From: CAZTBB01 sp964611755
GTDB lineage: Bacteria; Pseudomonadota; Alphaproteobacteria; Micavibrionales; Micavibrionaceae
Assembly (NCBI GenBank): GCA_964611755.1
Contig: CAZTBB010000002.1
Location: forward strand, 42,769-106,768
Direction: 5' to 3'
DNA: 64,000 nucleotides
In this document: positions 53,929 to 62,003 of the stretch, in pieces
Layout: each line of letters starts with the position of its first letter
How positions within the stretch are numbered: position 1 is the stretch's first letter
Position numbers and translations under genes: made by a program
The notes under the pieces: model-generated
What the model was told of the DNA's origin: nothing
What the model saw: the letters and a program-made list of their open reading frames with translations, nothing else
Databases searched by the model: none

Positions 53929-56352
53929 ATGAAATTTACGTTAAATTGGCTTAAACGCCACCTCGAGACAGACGCATCGCTTGAGAAAATCTGTAAAACA
54001 CTGACTGACATTGGCCTAGAGCTGGAAGAGCTTGAGGACAGAGCGGCGATTTTTGCCCCTTTTAAGGCCGCTTATGTCGAGAGTACAGAAAAGCACCCTG
54101 ATGCGGATAAATTAAAGATCTGTACGGTGAAGACGGCCGATCACGGGGAGATGAAGCTTGTATGCGGCGCGCCCAATGCGCGCGCGGGCATGATGGGGGT
54201 GTTTGCACCCGAAGGATCATATATTCCGGGATCGGACATGGTGCTGAAAAAAGGGGTTATTCGCGGCGTTGAATCGTGCGGTATGCTGGTCTCCGAGCGT
54301 GAAATGGGCTTATCGGATGAGCATGAAGGAATTATCGAGCTCTCTGATGATATTGCGGTGGGAACGCCGTTGGCCCAGATATTTGGCCTGGATGACCCGA
54401 TCATTGAAATTGCCCTCACGCCGAACCGTGCCGATTGTGCCGGGGTGCGCGGCATTGCCCGTGATTTGGCCGCGGCAGGGCTGGGGACATTAAAGCCATT
54501 GGCTTATGAAGTGCCAAAAGGATCATTCGAGAGTTCTGTGAAGGTGCATATCGAGGATAAAGACGGGTGCCCGCAATTTTTGGGGCGCATGATTAAGGGC
54601 GTTAAAAATGGCCCATCGCCGGAATGGATGCGCAATTATTTGAAATCCGTTGGCTTGCGCCCGATCTCTGCGCTGGTTGATATTACGAATTTTATGACGC
54701 TTGATCTGTGCCGTCCGTTGCATGTTTATGATGCTGATCGCTTGCAAGGCGATATCATTGTGCGCGCTGCAAAAGCGGGTGAGGGTGAGCTAGAGGCTTT
54801 GAATGATAAGAGCTATCAGATGATTGATGGTCCGGTTGCCATTACCGATGAAAGCGGCGTTATTGGTCTTGGCGGTATTGTTGGCGGCGTATCCACAGGA
54901 TCGGAAGAGGGCACGGAAAATGTGTTCTTGGAAGCCGCTTACTTTGCACCCGAGCGTATTGCCAGAGCCGGTCGTGATCTGGATGTGCAAAGTGATGCGC
55001 GCTATCGTTTCGAGCGCGGCGTTGATCCCGTTTTCACGCAAGAGGGGATGGAGATCGCCACAGCCCTGATCCTTGAGATTTGCGGGGGTGAGGCGAGTGA
55101 TGTTGTTGTAGCCGGTGATACACCGGAATGGGAGCATCAAATCCCCTATGACCCAGCCTATCATGCACAGCTTATCGGCTTTGATGTGGAGGCGGGTCGC
55201 CAAAAGAAAATTTTGGAAGATCTGGGCTTCAAAGTTGAGGGCGCAGCCCCCGCTTTTACCGTGACGCCGCCATCATGGCGCGTGGATATTCAAAAAGGCC
55301 CGCAAGGCCGCGCTGATTTGGCTGAAGAAGTCGCGCGTATTGTCGGTTTTGATCAGATCCCCGCAACATCCGTGCATGCGGATGAGAGTGTTCCACCCGC
55401 CGGAGAGACAGAGCGCCTATCAAAAGCCCGCATGGCGCGCGCAGCCATGGCTTCGCGTGGTTTGAATGAATGTGTGACATGGTCATTCATGAAAAAGGAT
55501 TTGGCCGATCATTTCGGTGCCAATGATAACCCTGCGCGTGACCTTTTGACATTATCCAACCCCATCAGTGCGGAGATGGATCAAATGCGTCCATCGATTT
55601 TACCAAACTTGATTGAGGCGGCAGGGCGAAATGCTGACCGTGGTTTCGGCGATGTCGCTCTGTGCGAGGTTGGCCCTGTCTTCCGCTCATCCAAAGCCGA
55701 TGGGCAGGATTATATCGCGGCCGGCTTGCGTTCTGGACACGCAGGGCCACGCCACTGGGTGGATGAAGACACAAGGCGGGCGGTTGATGCCTTTGATGTG
55801 AAGGCTGATGCAATTGCAACGCTGGAGGCCTGCGGTGCGCCGGGGTCCAGTGCTCAGATCACGCGCGATGCACCGGCCTATTACCATCCGGGTCGCTCTG
55901 GCGCTCTGCGTTTGGGTAAAAATGTGTTGGCCTATTTTGGCGAATTGCACCCTGCTATTCTCGATGAAATGGGGATTAAGAGCCCGATGGCAGGCTTCGA
56001 GATTTTCTTGGAGAATATCCCCGAAGCGCGTGCGGGCAGCACAGCGAAAAAGCTATTGCAGCTTCCGCCTTTGCAGGCTTTAAGCAAGGATTTTGCGTTC
56101 TTGGTTGATGAGAGTGTTGCCGCCGATGATATTATCCGCGCGGCAAAATCGGGCGATAAAAAGTTGATTACCGATGCCTATGTGTTTGATGTGTATCAGG
56201 GACAAGGCGTTGAGGATGGCAAAAAATCCGTGGCACTCTCGATTACCTTGCAACCATTCAATGAAACGCTGACCGATGAGCAAATCGAAGAGATCATGCA
56301 AAATGTGATCAATGCGGTGGCCAATAAAACGGGCGGGGTTTTGCGTGGTTAA
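53929..56352 (+). CDS. pheT: Phenylalanyl-tRNA synthetase beta subunit
   Basis: 807 residues. Domain order as in other bacterial PheT: N-terminal MKFTLNWLKRHL, tRNA-binding OB fold (about 40-150, KLKICTVKTADHGEMKLVCGAPNARAG in part), B3/B4 editing domain (ITNFMTLDLCRPLHVYDADRL in part), B5 and catalytic-like core (RYRFERGVDP, TVTPPSWRVDIQ), and C-terminal ferredoxin-like anticodon-binding domain (FAFLVDESVAADDII). Works with PheS. Separate promoter region 53803-53928 shared with the divergent M23 gene. Confidence 0.96.
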   Translation: MKFTLNWLKRHLETDASLEKICKTLTDIGLELEELEDRAAIFAPFKAAYVESTEKHPDADKLKICTVKTADHGEMKLVCGAPNARAGMMGVFAPEGSYIPGSDMVLKKGVIRGVESCGMLVSEREMGLSDEHEGIIELSDDIAVGTPLAQIFGLDDPIIEIALTPNRADCAGVRGIARDLAAAGLGTLKPLAYEVPKGSFESSVKVHIEDKDGCPQFLGRMIKGVKNGPSPEWMRNYLKSVGLRPISALVDITNFMTLDLCRPLHVYDADRLQGDIIVRAAKAGEGELEALNDKSYQMIDGPVAITDESGVIGLGGIVGGVSTGSEEGTENVFLEAAYFAPERIARAGRDLDVQSDARYRFERGVDPVFTQEGMEIATALILEICGGEASDVVVAGDTPEWEHQIPYDPAYHAQLIGFDVEAGRQKKILEDLGFKVEGAAPAFTVTPPSWRVDIQKGPQGRADLAEEVARIVGFDQIPATSVHADESVPPAGETERLSKARMARAAMASRGLNECVTWSFMKKDLADHFGANDNPARDLLTLSNPISAEMDQMRPSILPNLIEAAGRNADRGFGDVALCEVGPVFRSSKADGQDYIAAGLRSGHAGPRHWVDEDTRRAVDAFDVKADAIATLEACGAPGSSAQITRDAPAYYHPGRSGALRLGKNVLAYFGELHPAILDEMGIKSPMAGFEIFLENIPEARAGSTAKKLLQLPPLQALSKDFAFLVDESVAADDIIRAAKSGDKKLITDAYVFDVYQGQGVEDGKKSVALSITLQPFNETLTDEQIEEIMQNVINAVANKTGGVLRG

Positions 56353-56854
56353 AGCGCAACCAACTATGCGTGCCATAGGCGTGGATGATTGGGAACTTTT
56401 TCGTGATATGCGTATACGGGCGACGCGCGAGCATCCTGATTATTTTCTATCCAATGAAGAGGATTCGAAGGCCCTGACCAAGGAAGATTGGCTCGAGCCA
56501 CTTCTTCATCCTTATAAGCAAGTCTTTGGATTATTTTTAGAGGATGAGATGATTGGCATTACAGGTATATTTCAATACAAAGATGACCCAAGCGGTGAAA
56601 CAGCCATTATGGGTATGAATTACATTGTGCCCGAACATCGCGGTAAGGGGTATGCGCGCTCTTTTTATGAGGCGCGTATCGCATGGGCAAAAAAAGTCGG
56701 TGTTTTTAAAAAGTTGATTACCTGTCACAGGCAGGGCAATGAACCATCACGGCGGGCGATATTAGCCGCCGGTTTTGTTTATACCGGAACATGTACAGGC
56801 GTTTTTGGCGATGGATCTGAGGATGTAGAGCTGTCCTATGAGATGGTGTTGTAA
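56345..56854 (+). CDS. GNAT-family N-acetyltransferase
   Basis: 170 residues. Acetyl-CoA motif around NYIVPEHRGKGYARSFYEAR (R-G-K-G-Y-A) and the C-terminal ACRQ-like block CHRQGNEPSRRAILAAGF followed by YTGTCTG. Substrate unknown. The start is taken as GTG 56345, overlapping the pheT stop by eight bases with a GGCGGGG site upstream; ATG 56366 (seven codons later) is the alternative. Translational coupling to pheT is likely. Confidence 0.85.
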   Translation: MVKAQPTMRAIGVDDWELFRDMRIRATREHPDYFLSNEEDSKALTKEDWLEPLLHPYKQVFGLFLEDEMIGITGIFQYKDDPSGETAIMGMNYIVPEHRGKGYARSFYEARIAWAKKVGVFKKLITCHRQGNEPSRRAILAAGFVYTGTCTGVFGDGSEDVELSYEMVL

Positions 56855-56935
56855 GATCTAATATTCATAGAGATCTCTTTAAAATGCCGGACAATGTTTA
56901 CAATTTACACATAAAAACCGTGCTATTCTGGGTAG

Positions 56936-57247
56936 ATGATGAAATATATTGCACCTCTTATATGTTCTCTCGGGCTGGTTTTTTCTCAGCCTGTTTATGC
57001 ATCTATTAGTTTGAAGAAGGCAGAATCAATTGCCTTGAAAGAATATCCCGGCACTGTTTTAGAGAGCGAAACAGAAGAAGAGGATGGCCTAACCGTTCAT
57101 GAATTTGAGATTAAGACCAAAGATGGGTCTGTCTATGAGGTCGAAATTGATGCCAAAACGGGCAAGATAATTGAGGCCGAGTTAGATGATGAGGACGACG
57201 AAGACGAAGACGAAGACGAAGAGGATTCTGAACAGGACGACGAATAG
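56936..57247 (+). CDS. Secreted PepSY-domain protein with acidic tail
   Basis: 103 residues. Signal peptide MKYIAPLICSLGLVFSQPVYA; then a PepSY fold (about 24-85: LKKAESIALKEYPGTVLESE, HEFEIKTKDGSVYEVEIDAKTG in part) and a C-terminal run of about 20 Asp/Glu residues. PepSY domains often inhibit or bind periplasmic peptidases; the acidic tail could bind calcium or other cations. Monocistronic, ended by the hairpin at 57273-57305. Facing rplA. Confidence 0.85.
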   Translation: MMKYIAPLICSLGLVFSQPVYASISLKKAESIALKEYPGTVLESETEEEDGLTVHEFEIKTKDGSVYEVEIDAKTGKIIEAELDDEDDEDEDEDEEDSEQDDE

Positions 57248-57272
57248 ATGACCTGTTATCGCGAATGCATAA

Positions 57273-57305
57273 AAAAACCGTCCCTAAATTCTAGAGACGG
57301 TTTTT
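57273..57305. terminator. Bidirectional terminator between PepSY gene and rplA
   Basis: AAAAACCGTC (57273-57282) / GACGGTTTTT (57296-57305): the stem has A-runs and T-runs on both sides, so it can stop transcripts from both convergent genes. Confidence 0.85.
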
Positions 57306-57332
57306 ATAAATCCGGACATAGTCAGGCTTGTA

Positions 57333-58049
57333 TTAAGCTGCTTTCGCTTGGTCTGCACCTGTGGCAGAAGCAAGATCAATCTTGATGCCAGGGCCCATTG
57401 TTGATGTGAGGGAGACTTTCAAAATGAAAGTTCCTTTTGCACCGGATGGACGGGCTTTTTGAATAGCATCAACGAAGGCAACGGCGTTTTCAGCCAATTG
57501 CTTATCATCAAATGACATCTTACCAATACCGGCATGAATGATCCCTGCTTTTTCAGCGCGGAACTCAAGAGCGCCACCTTTAGCATCCTTAACAGCTTTT
57601 TCAACATCAGGCGTCACTGTGCCAAGCTTCGGGTTAGGCATCAAACCTTTTGGACCCAAAACTTTTGCGACGCGGCCAACCAAGGCCATCATGTCAGGTG
57701 TTGCAATCGCACGGTCAAAATCAATTTTTCCGCCATTGATTTCTTCAACCAAATCTTCTGCACCAACGATATCCGCGCCGGCCGCCTTCGCAGCTTCCGC
57801 TTGATCGTCTTTCGCAAAGACAGCCACGCGCACTGTTGCGCCTGTGCCGTGTGGCAATGTTACCATGCCACGGACTTGCTGGTCTGCGTGTTTCACATCA
57901 ACACCTAAATTCATGGCAATCTCGAGAGATTCATCGAACTTGCGTGCTTTTGATGCGGCTTTTAGAAGTTTGATCGCTTCTTCAATTGAATAGAATTGTT
58001 CTCTATTCACTGTTTCTAGCGCTGCTTTCATTTTTTTAGAATTTGCCAT
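57333..58049 (-). CDS. rplA: 50S ribosomal protein L1
   Basis: 238 residues, about the family length. Recognised from KFDESLEIAMNLGVDVKHADQQVRGMVTLPHGTG (in part), KVLGPKGLMPNPKLGTVTPD and KAGIIHAGIGKMSF. It forms the L1 stalk and in many bacteria represses its own operon mRNA. Two bases after rplK; last gene of the secE-nusG-rplK-rplA run. No rplJ/rplL follows in this window; a terminator ends the transcript. Confidence 0.96.
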   Translation of the reverse strand: MANSKKMKAALETVNREQFYSIEEAIKLLKAASKARKFDESLEIAMNLGVDVKHADQQVRGMVTLPHGTGATVRVAVFAKDDQAEAAKAAGADIVGAEDLVEEINGGKIDFDRAIATPDMMALVGRVAKVLGPKGLMPNPKLGTVTPDVEKAVKDAKGGALEFRAEKAGIIHAGIGKMSFDDKQLAENAVAFVDAIQKARPSGAKGTFILKVSLTSTMGPGIKIDLASATGADQAKAA

Positions 58050-58051
58050 GA

Positions 58052-58483
58052 TTAACCCTCCACAACTTCTACGCCCATAGAGCGTGCTGAACCTTCGATA
58101 ATGCGCATTGCATTTTCGATGTCATTGGCATTTAGATCTACCATTTTGGCTTCTGCGATTTCCTTGACTTGTGATTTGCGGATTTGTGCAATCACTTCGC
58201 GGCTTGGTGTCCCAGAGCCCTTTGGAATCTTAGCAGCCTTCTTGATGTAGTAACTTGCCGGTGGTGTTTTTGTAATAAAGTCGAAAGAACGGTCTTCATA
58301 GACTGTAATCACAACAGGAATTGGAATACCTTTCTGGTCTTCTGTTTTCGCGTTAAACGCCTTACAGAATTCCATGATATTCACACCATGTTGACCCAAT
58401 GCGGGACCAACAGGAGGTGAGGGATTGGCTCCTCCACCGATGATTGTCAGGTTAATAAAACCTGATACTTTTTTCTTTGCCAT
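58052..58483 (-). CDS. rplK: 50S ribosomal protein L11
   Basis: 143 residues. Signature GGGANPSPPVGPALGQHGVNIMEFCKAFN (in part) for the N-terminal domain and SGTPSREVIAQIRKSQVKEIAEAKM (in part) for the rRNA-binding C-terminal domain. It contacts the GTPase-associated centre of 23S rRNA. A 132-base gap from nusG may hold its own promoter; start ATG at 58483 after an AAGGAG site. Confidence 0.97.
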   Translation of the reverse strand: MAKKKVSGFINLTIIGGGANPSPPVGPALGQHGVNIMEFCKAFNAKTEDQKGIPIPVVITVYEDRSFDFITKTPPASYYIKKAAKIPKGSGTPSREVIAQIRKSQVKEIAEAKMVDLNANDIENAMRIIEGSARSMGVEVVEG

Positions 58484-58615
58484 TGTTTTACTCCTTACGT
58501 ATTAAATGGTTCGGAAGTACTCGTGGTATGGCTCATCCATGGTCTTGTTTGAATGACAACCTTCCACAAACTATGCGCGGCACAATAGTCCGCTTAACTT
58601 TAAAATGCAAGCTTT

Positions 58616-59149
58616 TTAAGACTTTTCAACCTGGCTGTATTCCAGCTCCACCGGAGTAGAGCGCCCAAAGATCGATACAGATACTTTTAGCTTGGCTTTT
58701 TCTTCGTCAATCTCTTCAACAATACCGTTAAAGGATGCGAACGGCCCGTCCGTCACTTTGACTTCTTCACCGATATCGTATGTCACAGATGGGCGTGGGC
58801 GATCAACGCCTTCTTGGACCTGCTGGACGATGCGTTTGGCTTCGGCTTCGGTGATTGGCAATGGCTTGTTACCGCCGCCGCCAAGAAAGCCTGTGACCTT
58901 CGGTGTGTCTTTAACCAAGTGCCAGATTGTGTCATTCATATCCAACTTGGCAAGCACGTAACCCGGGAAGAATTTGCGCTCTGTGTTCACGCGTTGACCG
59001 CGTTTTACTTCCACGACTTCTTCGGTTGGAACCATGATTTCTAGAACATGGTCAGCGAGGCCTTGCTTTTCGGCTTTTTCTTGAATGGCTTGGGCAACTT
59101 TTGTCTCAAAGCCTGAATAAACATGTAATACGTACCAATTTGCGCTCAT
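58616..59149 (-). CDS. nusG: Transcription termination/antitermination factor NusG
   Basis: 177 residues. The N-terminal NGN domain starts WYVLHVYSGFETKVAQAIQ and includes KFFPGYVLAKLDMND; the C-terminal KOW domain carries KVTDGPFASFNGIVEEID. It binds RNA polymerase and links to Rho or ribosomes. Second gene after secE (40 bases apart). Confidence 0.97.
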   Translation of the reverse strand: MSANWYVLHVYSGFETKVAQAIQEKAEKQGLADHVLEIMVPTEEVVEVKRGQRVNTERKFFPGYVLAKLDMNDTIWHLVKDTPKVTGFLGGGGNKPLPITEAEAKRIVQQVQEGVDRPRPSVTYDIGEEVKVTDGPFASFNGIVEEIDEEKAKLKVSVSIFGRSTPVELEYSQVEKS

Positions 59150-59189
59150 TGTTTTTCTCTTCTCTCTTTAAATGTGCTCTTTGATTAAA

Positions 59190-59402
59190 TTAAAAACCCA
59201 TAATTAAACGGATAGCCCAGGCGATAATCTGATCGGCAAAGTATAAAAATACGGCACAGATAGCCACCATGATAAACACCATGATTGTGCTGGCCGTTGT
59301 TTCTTTGCGTGATGGCCATGTCACCTTCTTACCTTCATTACGGACTTCCTTAAGGAAAGCCGCTGGGGATGTTTTCTTTTTCTTTTCTATTGCGTCAGCC
59401 AT
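59190..59402 (-). CDS. secE: Preprotein translocase subunit SecE
   Basis: 70 residues, the short single-spanning form. A basic cytoplasmic start (ADAIEKKKKTSPAAFLKEV), the conserved amphipathic helix KKVTWPSRKETTAST and one membrane helix (MVFIMVAICAVFLYFADQIIA in part). It stabilises SecY in the Sec channel. First gene of the run with nusG; preceded by a hairpin at 59445-59474. Confidence 0.95.
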   Translation of the reverse strand: MADAIEKKKKTSPAAFLKEVRNEGKKVTWPSRKETTASTIMVFIMVAICAVFLYFADQIIAWAIRLIMGF

Positions 59403-59684
59403 AGTTTTAAATGTTCCATTTTAACGTTTAGCCTGCCATGGGTTCGTAAGCTGAGTGGTCTCAGGGGTCTTACGTTTGATCATGTCAGGGAATATGCATG
59501 CAGTTTTAGCGCATCCGTAAAGAGAATGAAAGGAAAAAATGTGCATTAAGTAAGTATTTTTCTTATCTTGAGGCAAAACAAAATCATTAATAATGCTTTT
59601 TTTAACATTAAACTTGACAATTTCTTTTTGACATAATAAAAAACCCCAGCAGAATATTGCACAGATTAATAAAAAGAGGAAGTT
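59403..59684. other. Intergenic region between secE and the LRR-like gene
   Basis: No gene or tRNA is seen here (the tRNA-Trp often found before secE is absent). It holds the hairpin listed separately, AT-rich sequence with the rightward promoter candidates TTGACA at 59614-59619 and 59628-59633 (the latter with GAATAT at 59652-59657), and no convincing leftward promoter. Confidence 0.6.
59445..59474 (-). promoter_or_regulatory. Bulged hairpin in the secE leader
   Basis: Outer stem CGTAAG (59445-59450) / CTTACG (59469-59474) and inner stem CTGAG (59451-59455) / CTCAG (59460-59464), tetraloop TGGT, and a four-base bulge (59465-59468). About 42 bases before the secE start codon. A structured 5' leader that could bind a protein or govern translation; inference from complementarity only. 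Confidence 0.45.
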
Positions 59685-60428
59685 ATGTCAGACATAGAAA
59701 CTATTGAAGGTGATGTACATTTGGGCTTAAGCCACGTCGATGAACTGCATGCACATACAAGAATCACCGGAGATTTAGTGTTATCGAACTCCACAATAAG
59801 ATCTTTGCCTGATGGACTTGTGGTTGAGGGAAATATTATAGGATATGGTAGCCAGCTTGAATCACTCGGCTCCAACATTACCGTGCATGGTGATTGTATA
59901 CTTGAATCCAGCAGAAATCTCAGGAGCTTGGGTAACGGCATTACTGTTGGCGGAGATTTTAACATTAGAAGCTGTCAAGTAGGGGCTCTGCCAGATCAGC
60001 TTCAGGTCGGTGGCCACGCACTATTGGCGTGTAATCCGATTGAGCACTTGCCAGAAGACCTCGAAGTGAAAGGCGATTTGGTTCTATACGCTGTTCCACT
60101 GAAATCGTGGCCAACTGACCATAAGGTTAAAGGCAACATTTGTGTAGATGAGTCCTCAGTGAGTGCGCTACCTGATGGACTTGTGGTTGAGAGAAGCTTA
60201 TACATCACGGCCAGCTCTATCGAGCATTTGCCAAACAATTTGTCCATCGCGGAAAATCTACATATATCAAATTGCTTCGATATAAAAGGTGCTGGTGATA
60301 ATCTTCAGGTCGGCGGGTATGTGCATATGAATGGAAACCATTTTGATGACCCTGATGACTTTGTGCAGTTTTTACAAACCGGAGGCGCATACAGGACGGA
60401 GGAGCCTAGTCCAATGAGTGCTTTTTAG
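59685..60428 (+). CDS. Leucine-rich-repeat-like protein (247 aa)
   Basis: Composed of about ten units of roughly 20 residues with the pattern [LPDGLxVxGDLxLxxSxIxx], e.g. SLPDGLVVEGNIIGYGSQLE, ALPDQLQVGGHALLACNPIE, HLPEDLEVKGDLVLYAVPLK. It should form a curved beta-solenoid used for binding, of the kind found in bacterial LRR and effector-like proteins. There is no signal peptide and no other domain; the C-terminal 30 residues are polar. AGAGGA precedes ATG 59685. Standing alone between housekeeping blocks with lower GC, it looks acquired. Partner unknown. Confidence 0.75.
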   Translation: MSDIETIEGDVHLGLSHVDELHAHTRITGDLVLSNSTIRSLPDGLVVEGNIIGYGSQLESLGSNITVHGDCILESSRNLRSLGNGITVGGDFNIRSCQVGALPDQLQVGGHALLACNPIEHLPEDLEVKGDLVLYAVPLKSWPTDHKVKGNICVDESSVSALPDGLVVERSLYITASSIEHLPNNLSIAENLHISNCFDIKGAGDNLQVGGYVHMNGNHFDDPDDFVQFLQTGGAYRTEEPSPMSAF

Positions 60429-60455
60429 TAAGGCCTACACAAAGTCTTTTGGCGG

Positions 60456-62003
60456 TTAGATACCCTCTTTCCAACGCAGCACAGGATTACGGGCTGCTTT
60501 GACCTCATCCAGCCTGCGGCGCGGGGTGGAATGCGGGTATGAATGATAAAATTCTTCGGCATCATCGCGTGATTTTACATCATCAGCAAAGCCCTTCATA
60601 ACAGTGAGGAAGCGATCAATAGCTTCTTTATTTTCTGTCTCGGTTGGCTCGATCAACATGGTTCCGGCCAGCACAAGCGGGAAGTACACGGTCATCGGGT
60701 GGAAGCCATGCTCGACCAGAGCTTTGGCCAGATCCAATGTCTGCACACCTTTTTCCTTTTGGAACTTATCGGTCACAAGGGCTTCGTGCATGCATGGGCC
60801 TTGATCGGCATAAGGCGCGAAATAATCATCTTTGAGAGATGAGAGAATATAGTTGGCATTCAAGACGGCATCTTCGGAGACTTGTTTCAGTCCATCCGCG
60901 CCGTGTGAAAGCATATAAGACAGAGCGCGCACATGCATACCGAACTGACCTTGGAATCCTTTCAGGCGGCCAAGTGTTTCGGGGCGATCTTCTTCCCATT
61001 CAAGGCGGTATGTATCGCCTTCCTTCAGGACGGTCGGCACGGGCATATATTGTGCGAGTTCTTCTGTTGTACAAATCGGTCCCGATCCGGGGCCGCCGCC
61101 TCCATGCGGCGTGGAGAATGTTTTGTGCAAATTAATATGCATGACATCGACACCAAAATCACCCGGGCGCACTTTCCCGACAAGCGCATTAAAGTTTGCG
61201 CCATCGCAATAGAAATACCCGCCTGCTTTATGGAGAAGGTCAGAAATTTCCAAGATGTCTTTTTCAAACAGACCACACGTGTTGGGATTTGTGACCATCA
61301 TGCCGGCAATATCGCGACCTTCCGGATCGGTCTTGTAGAGCGCCTCTTTGAATGTTTCCACCGTGAGCATACCGCTCTCTTTAGTAGACATGTTGCGCAC
61401 TTCATAGCCGCAGGTCACCGCCGTGGCCGGATTTGTACCATGCGCCGAATCCGGTGTTAATACAATCCTACGCTGGCTCTCGCCTTTCAGCTCATGGGCG
61501 CGGCGGATTGTCATCATGCCTGCCAGCTCACCATGTGCGCCTGCTGCGGGTGCCAAACAGACACCCGGAAGACCCGTTAACTCGGCAAGCCAGTGTTGTA
61601 ACTCATGCATCAGACCAAGCGCCCCTTGCACGGTGCTTTCCGGTTGCATCGGGTGGATATGCGCAAAGCGCGGATGGCGCGCAATTTTTTCGTTGAGGCG
61701 TGGATTATGCTTCATGGTGCATGACCCTAGCGGGAAAAAGCCATGATCGATGGAATAGTTCCATGTGCTCATGCGCACAAAGTGGCGGAGTGCTGTTGGC
61801 TCGGCTACTTGCGGCAAACCAATATCACCGCGCGCATCTTGCCCAGTACGTGATGCGAGGCCTTCAGGTTCAGGAAGGTCAACGCCTGGCGTATCGGAGC
61901 GTTCTTTTTCCCAGAGTAAATTCTCTTCATAGTGAAGACCGCGATTTCCATCATCTGTTTGATTATCATTCATAGCGTTATCTACTTTTATATCTGCACT
62001 CAT
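60456..62003 (-). CDS. gcvPB: Glycine dehydrogenase (decarboxylating) subunit 2
   Basis: 515 residues: C-terminal half of the split P protein of the glycine cleavage system. The PLP lysine lies in INLHKTFSTPHGGGGPGSGP near residue 293; other blocks are GSCTMKHNPRLNEK, SAHGTNPATAV and NPNTCGLFE. With GcvPA it decarboxylates glycine and passes the aminomethyl group to GcvH lipoate. Its ATG overlaps the gcvPA stop (ATGA). The N-terminal ~30 residues are an extra, polar stretch. Confidence 0.95.
   Translation of the reverse strand: MSADIKVDNAMNDNQTDDGNRGLHYEENLLWEKERSDTPGVDLPEPEGLASRTGQDARGDIGLPQVAEPTALRHFVRMSTWNYSIDHGFFPLGSCTMKHNPRLNEKIARHPRFAHIHPMQPESTVQGALGLMHELQHWLAELTGLPGVCLAPAAGAHGELAGMMTIRRAHELKGESQRRIVLTPDSAHGTNPATAVTCGYEVRNMSTKESGMLTVETFKEALYKTDPEGRDIAGMMVTNPNTCGLFEKDILEISDLLHKAGGYFYCDGANFNALVGKVRPGDFGVDVMHINLHKTFSTPHGGGGPGSGPICTTEELAQYMPVPTVLKEGDTYRLEWEEDRPETLGRLKGFQGQFGMHVRALSYMLSHGADGLKQVSEDAVLNANYILSSLKDDYFAPYADQGPCMHEALVTDKFQKEKGVQTLDLAKALVEHGFHPMTVYFPLVLAGTMLIEPTETENKEAIDRFLTVMKGFADDVKSRDDAEEFYHSYPHSTPRRRLDEVKAARNPVLRWKEGI

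Noticed and set aside
59403..59684. tRNA-Trp expected before secE
   Set aside because: No cloverleaf or T-loop GGTTCGAATCC-like sequence with proper stems could be built in this gap.
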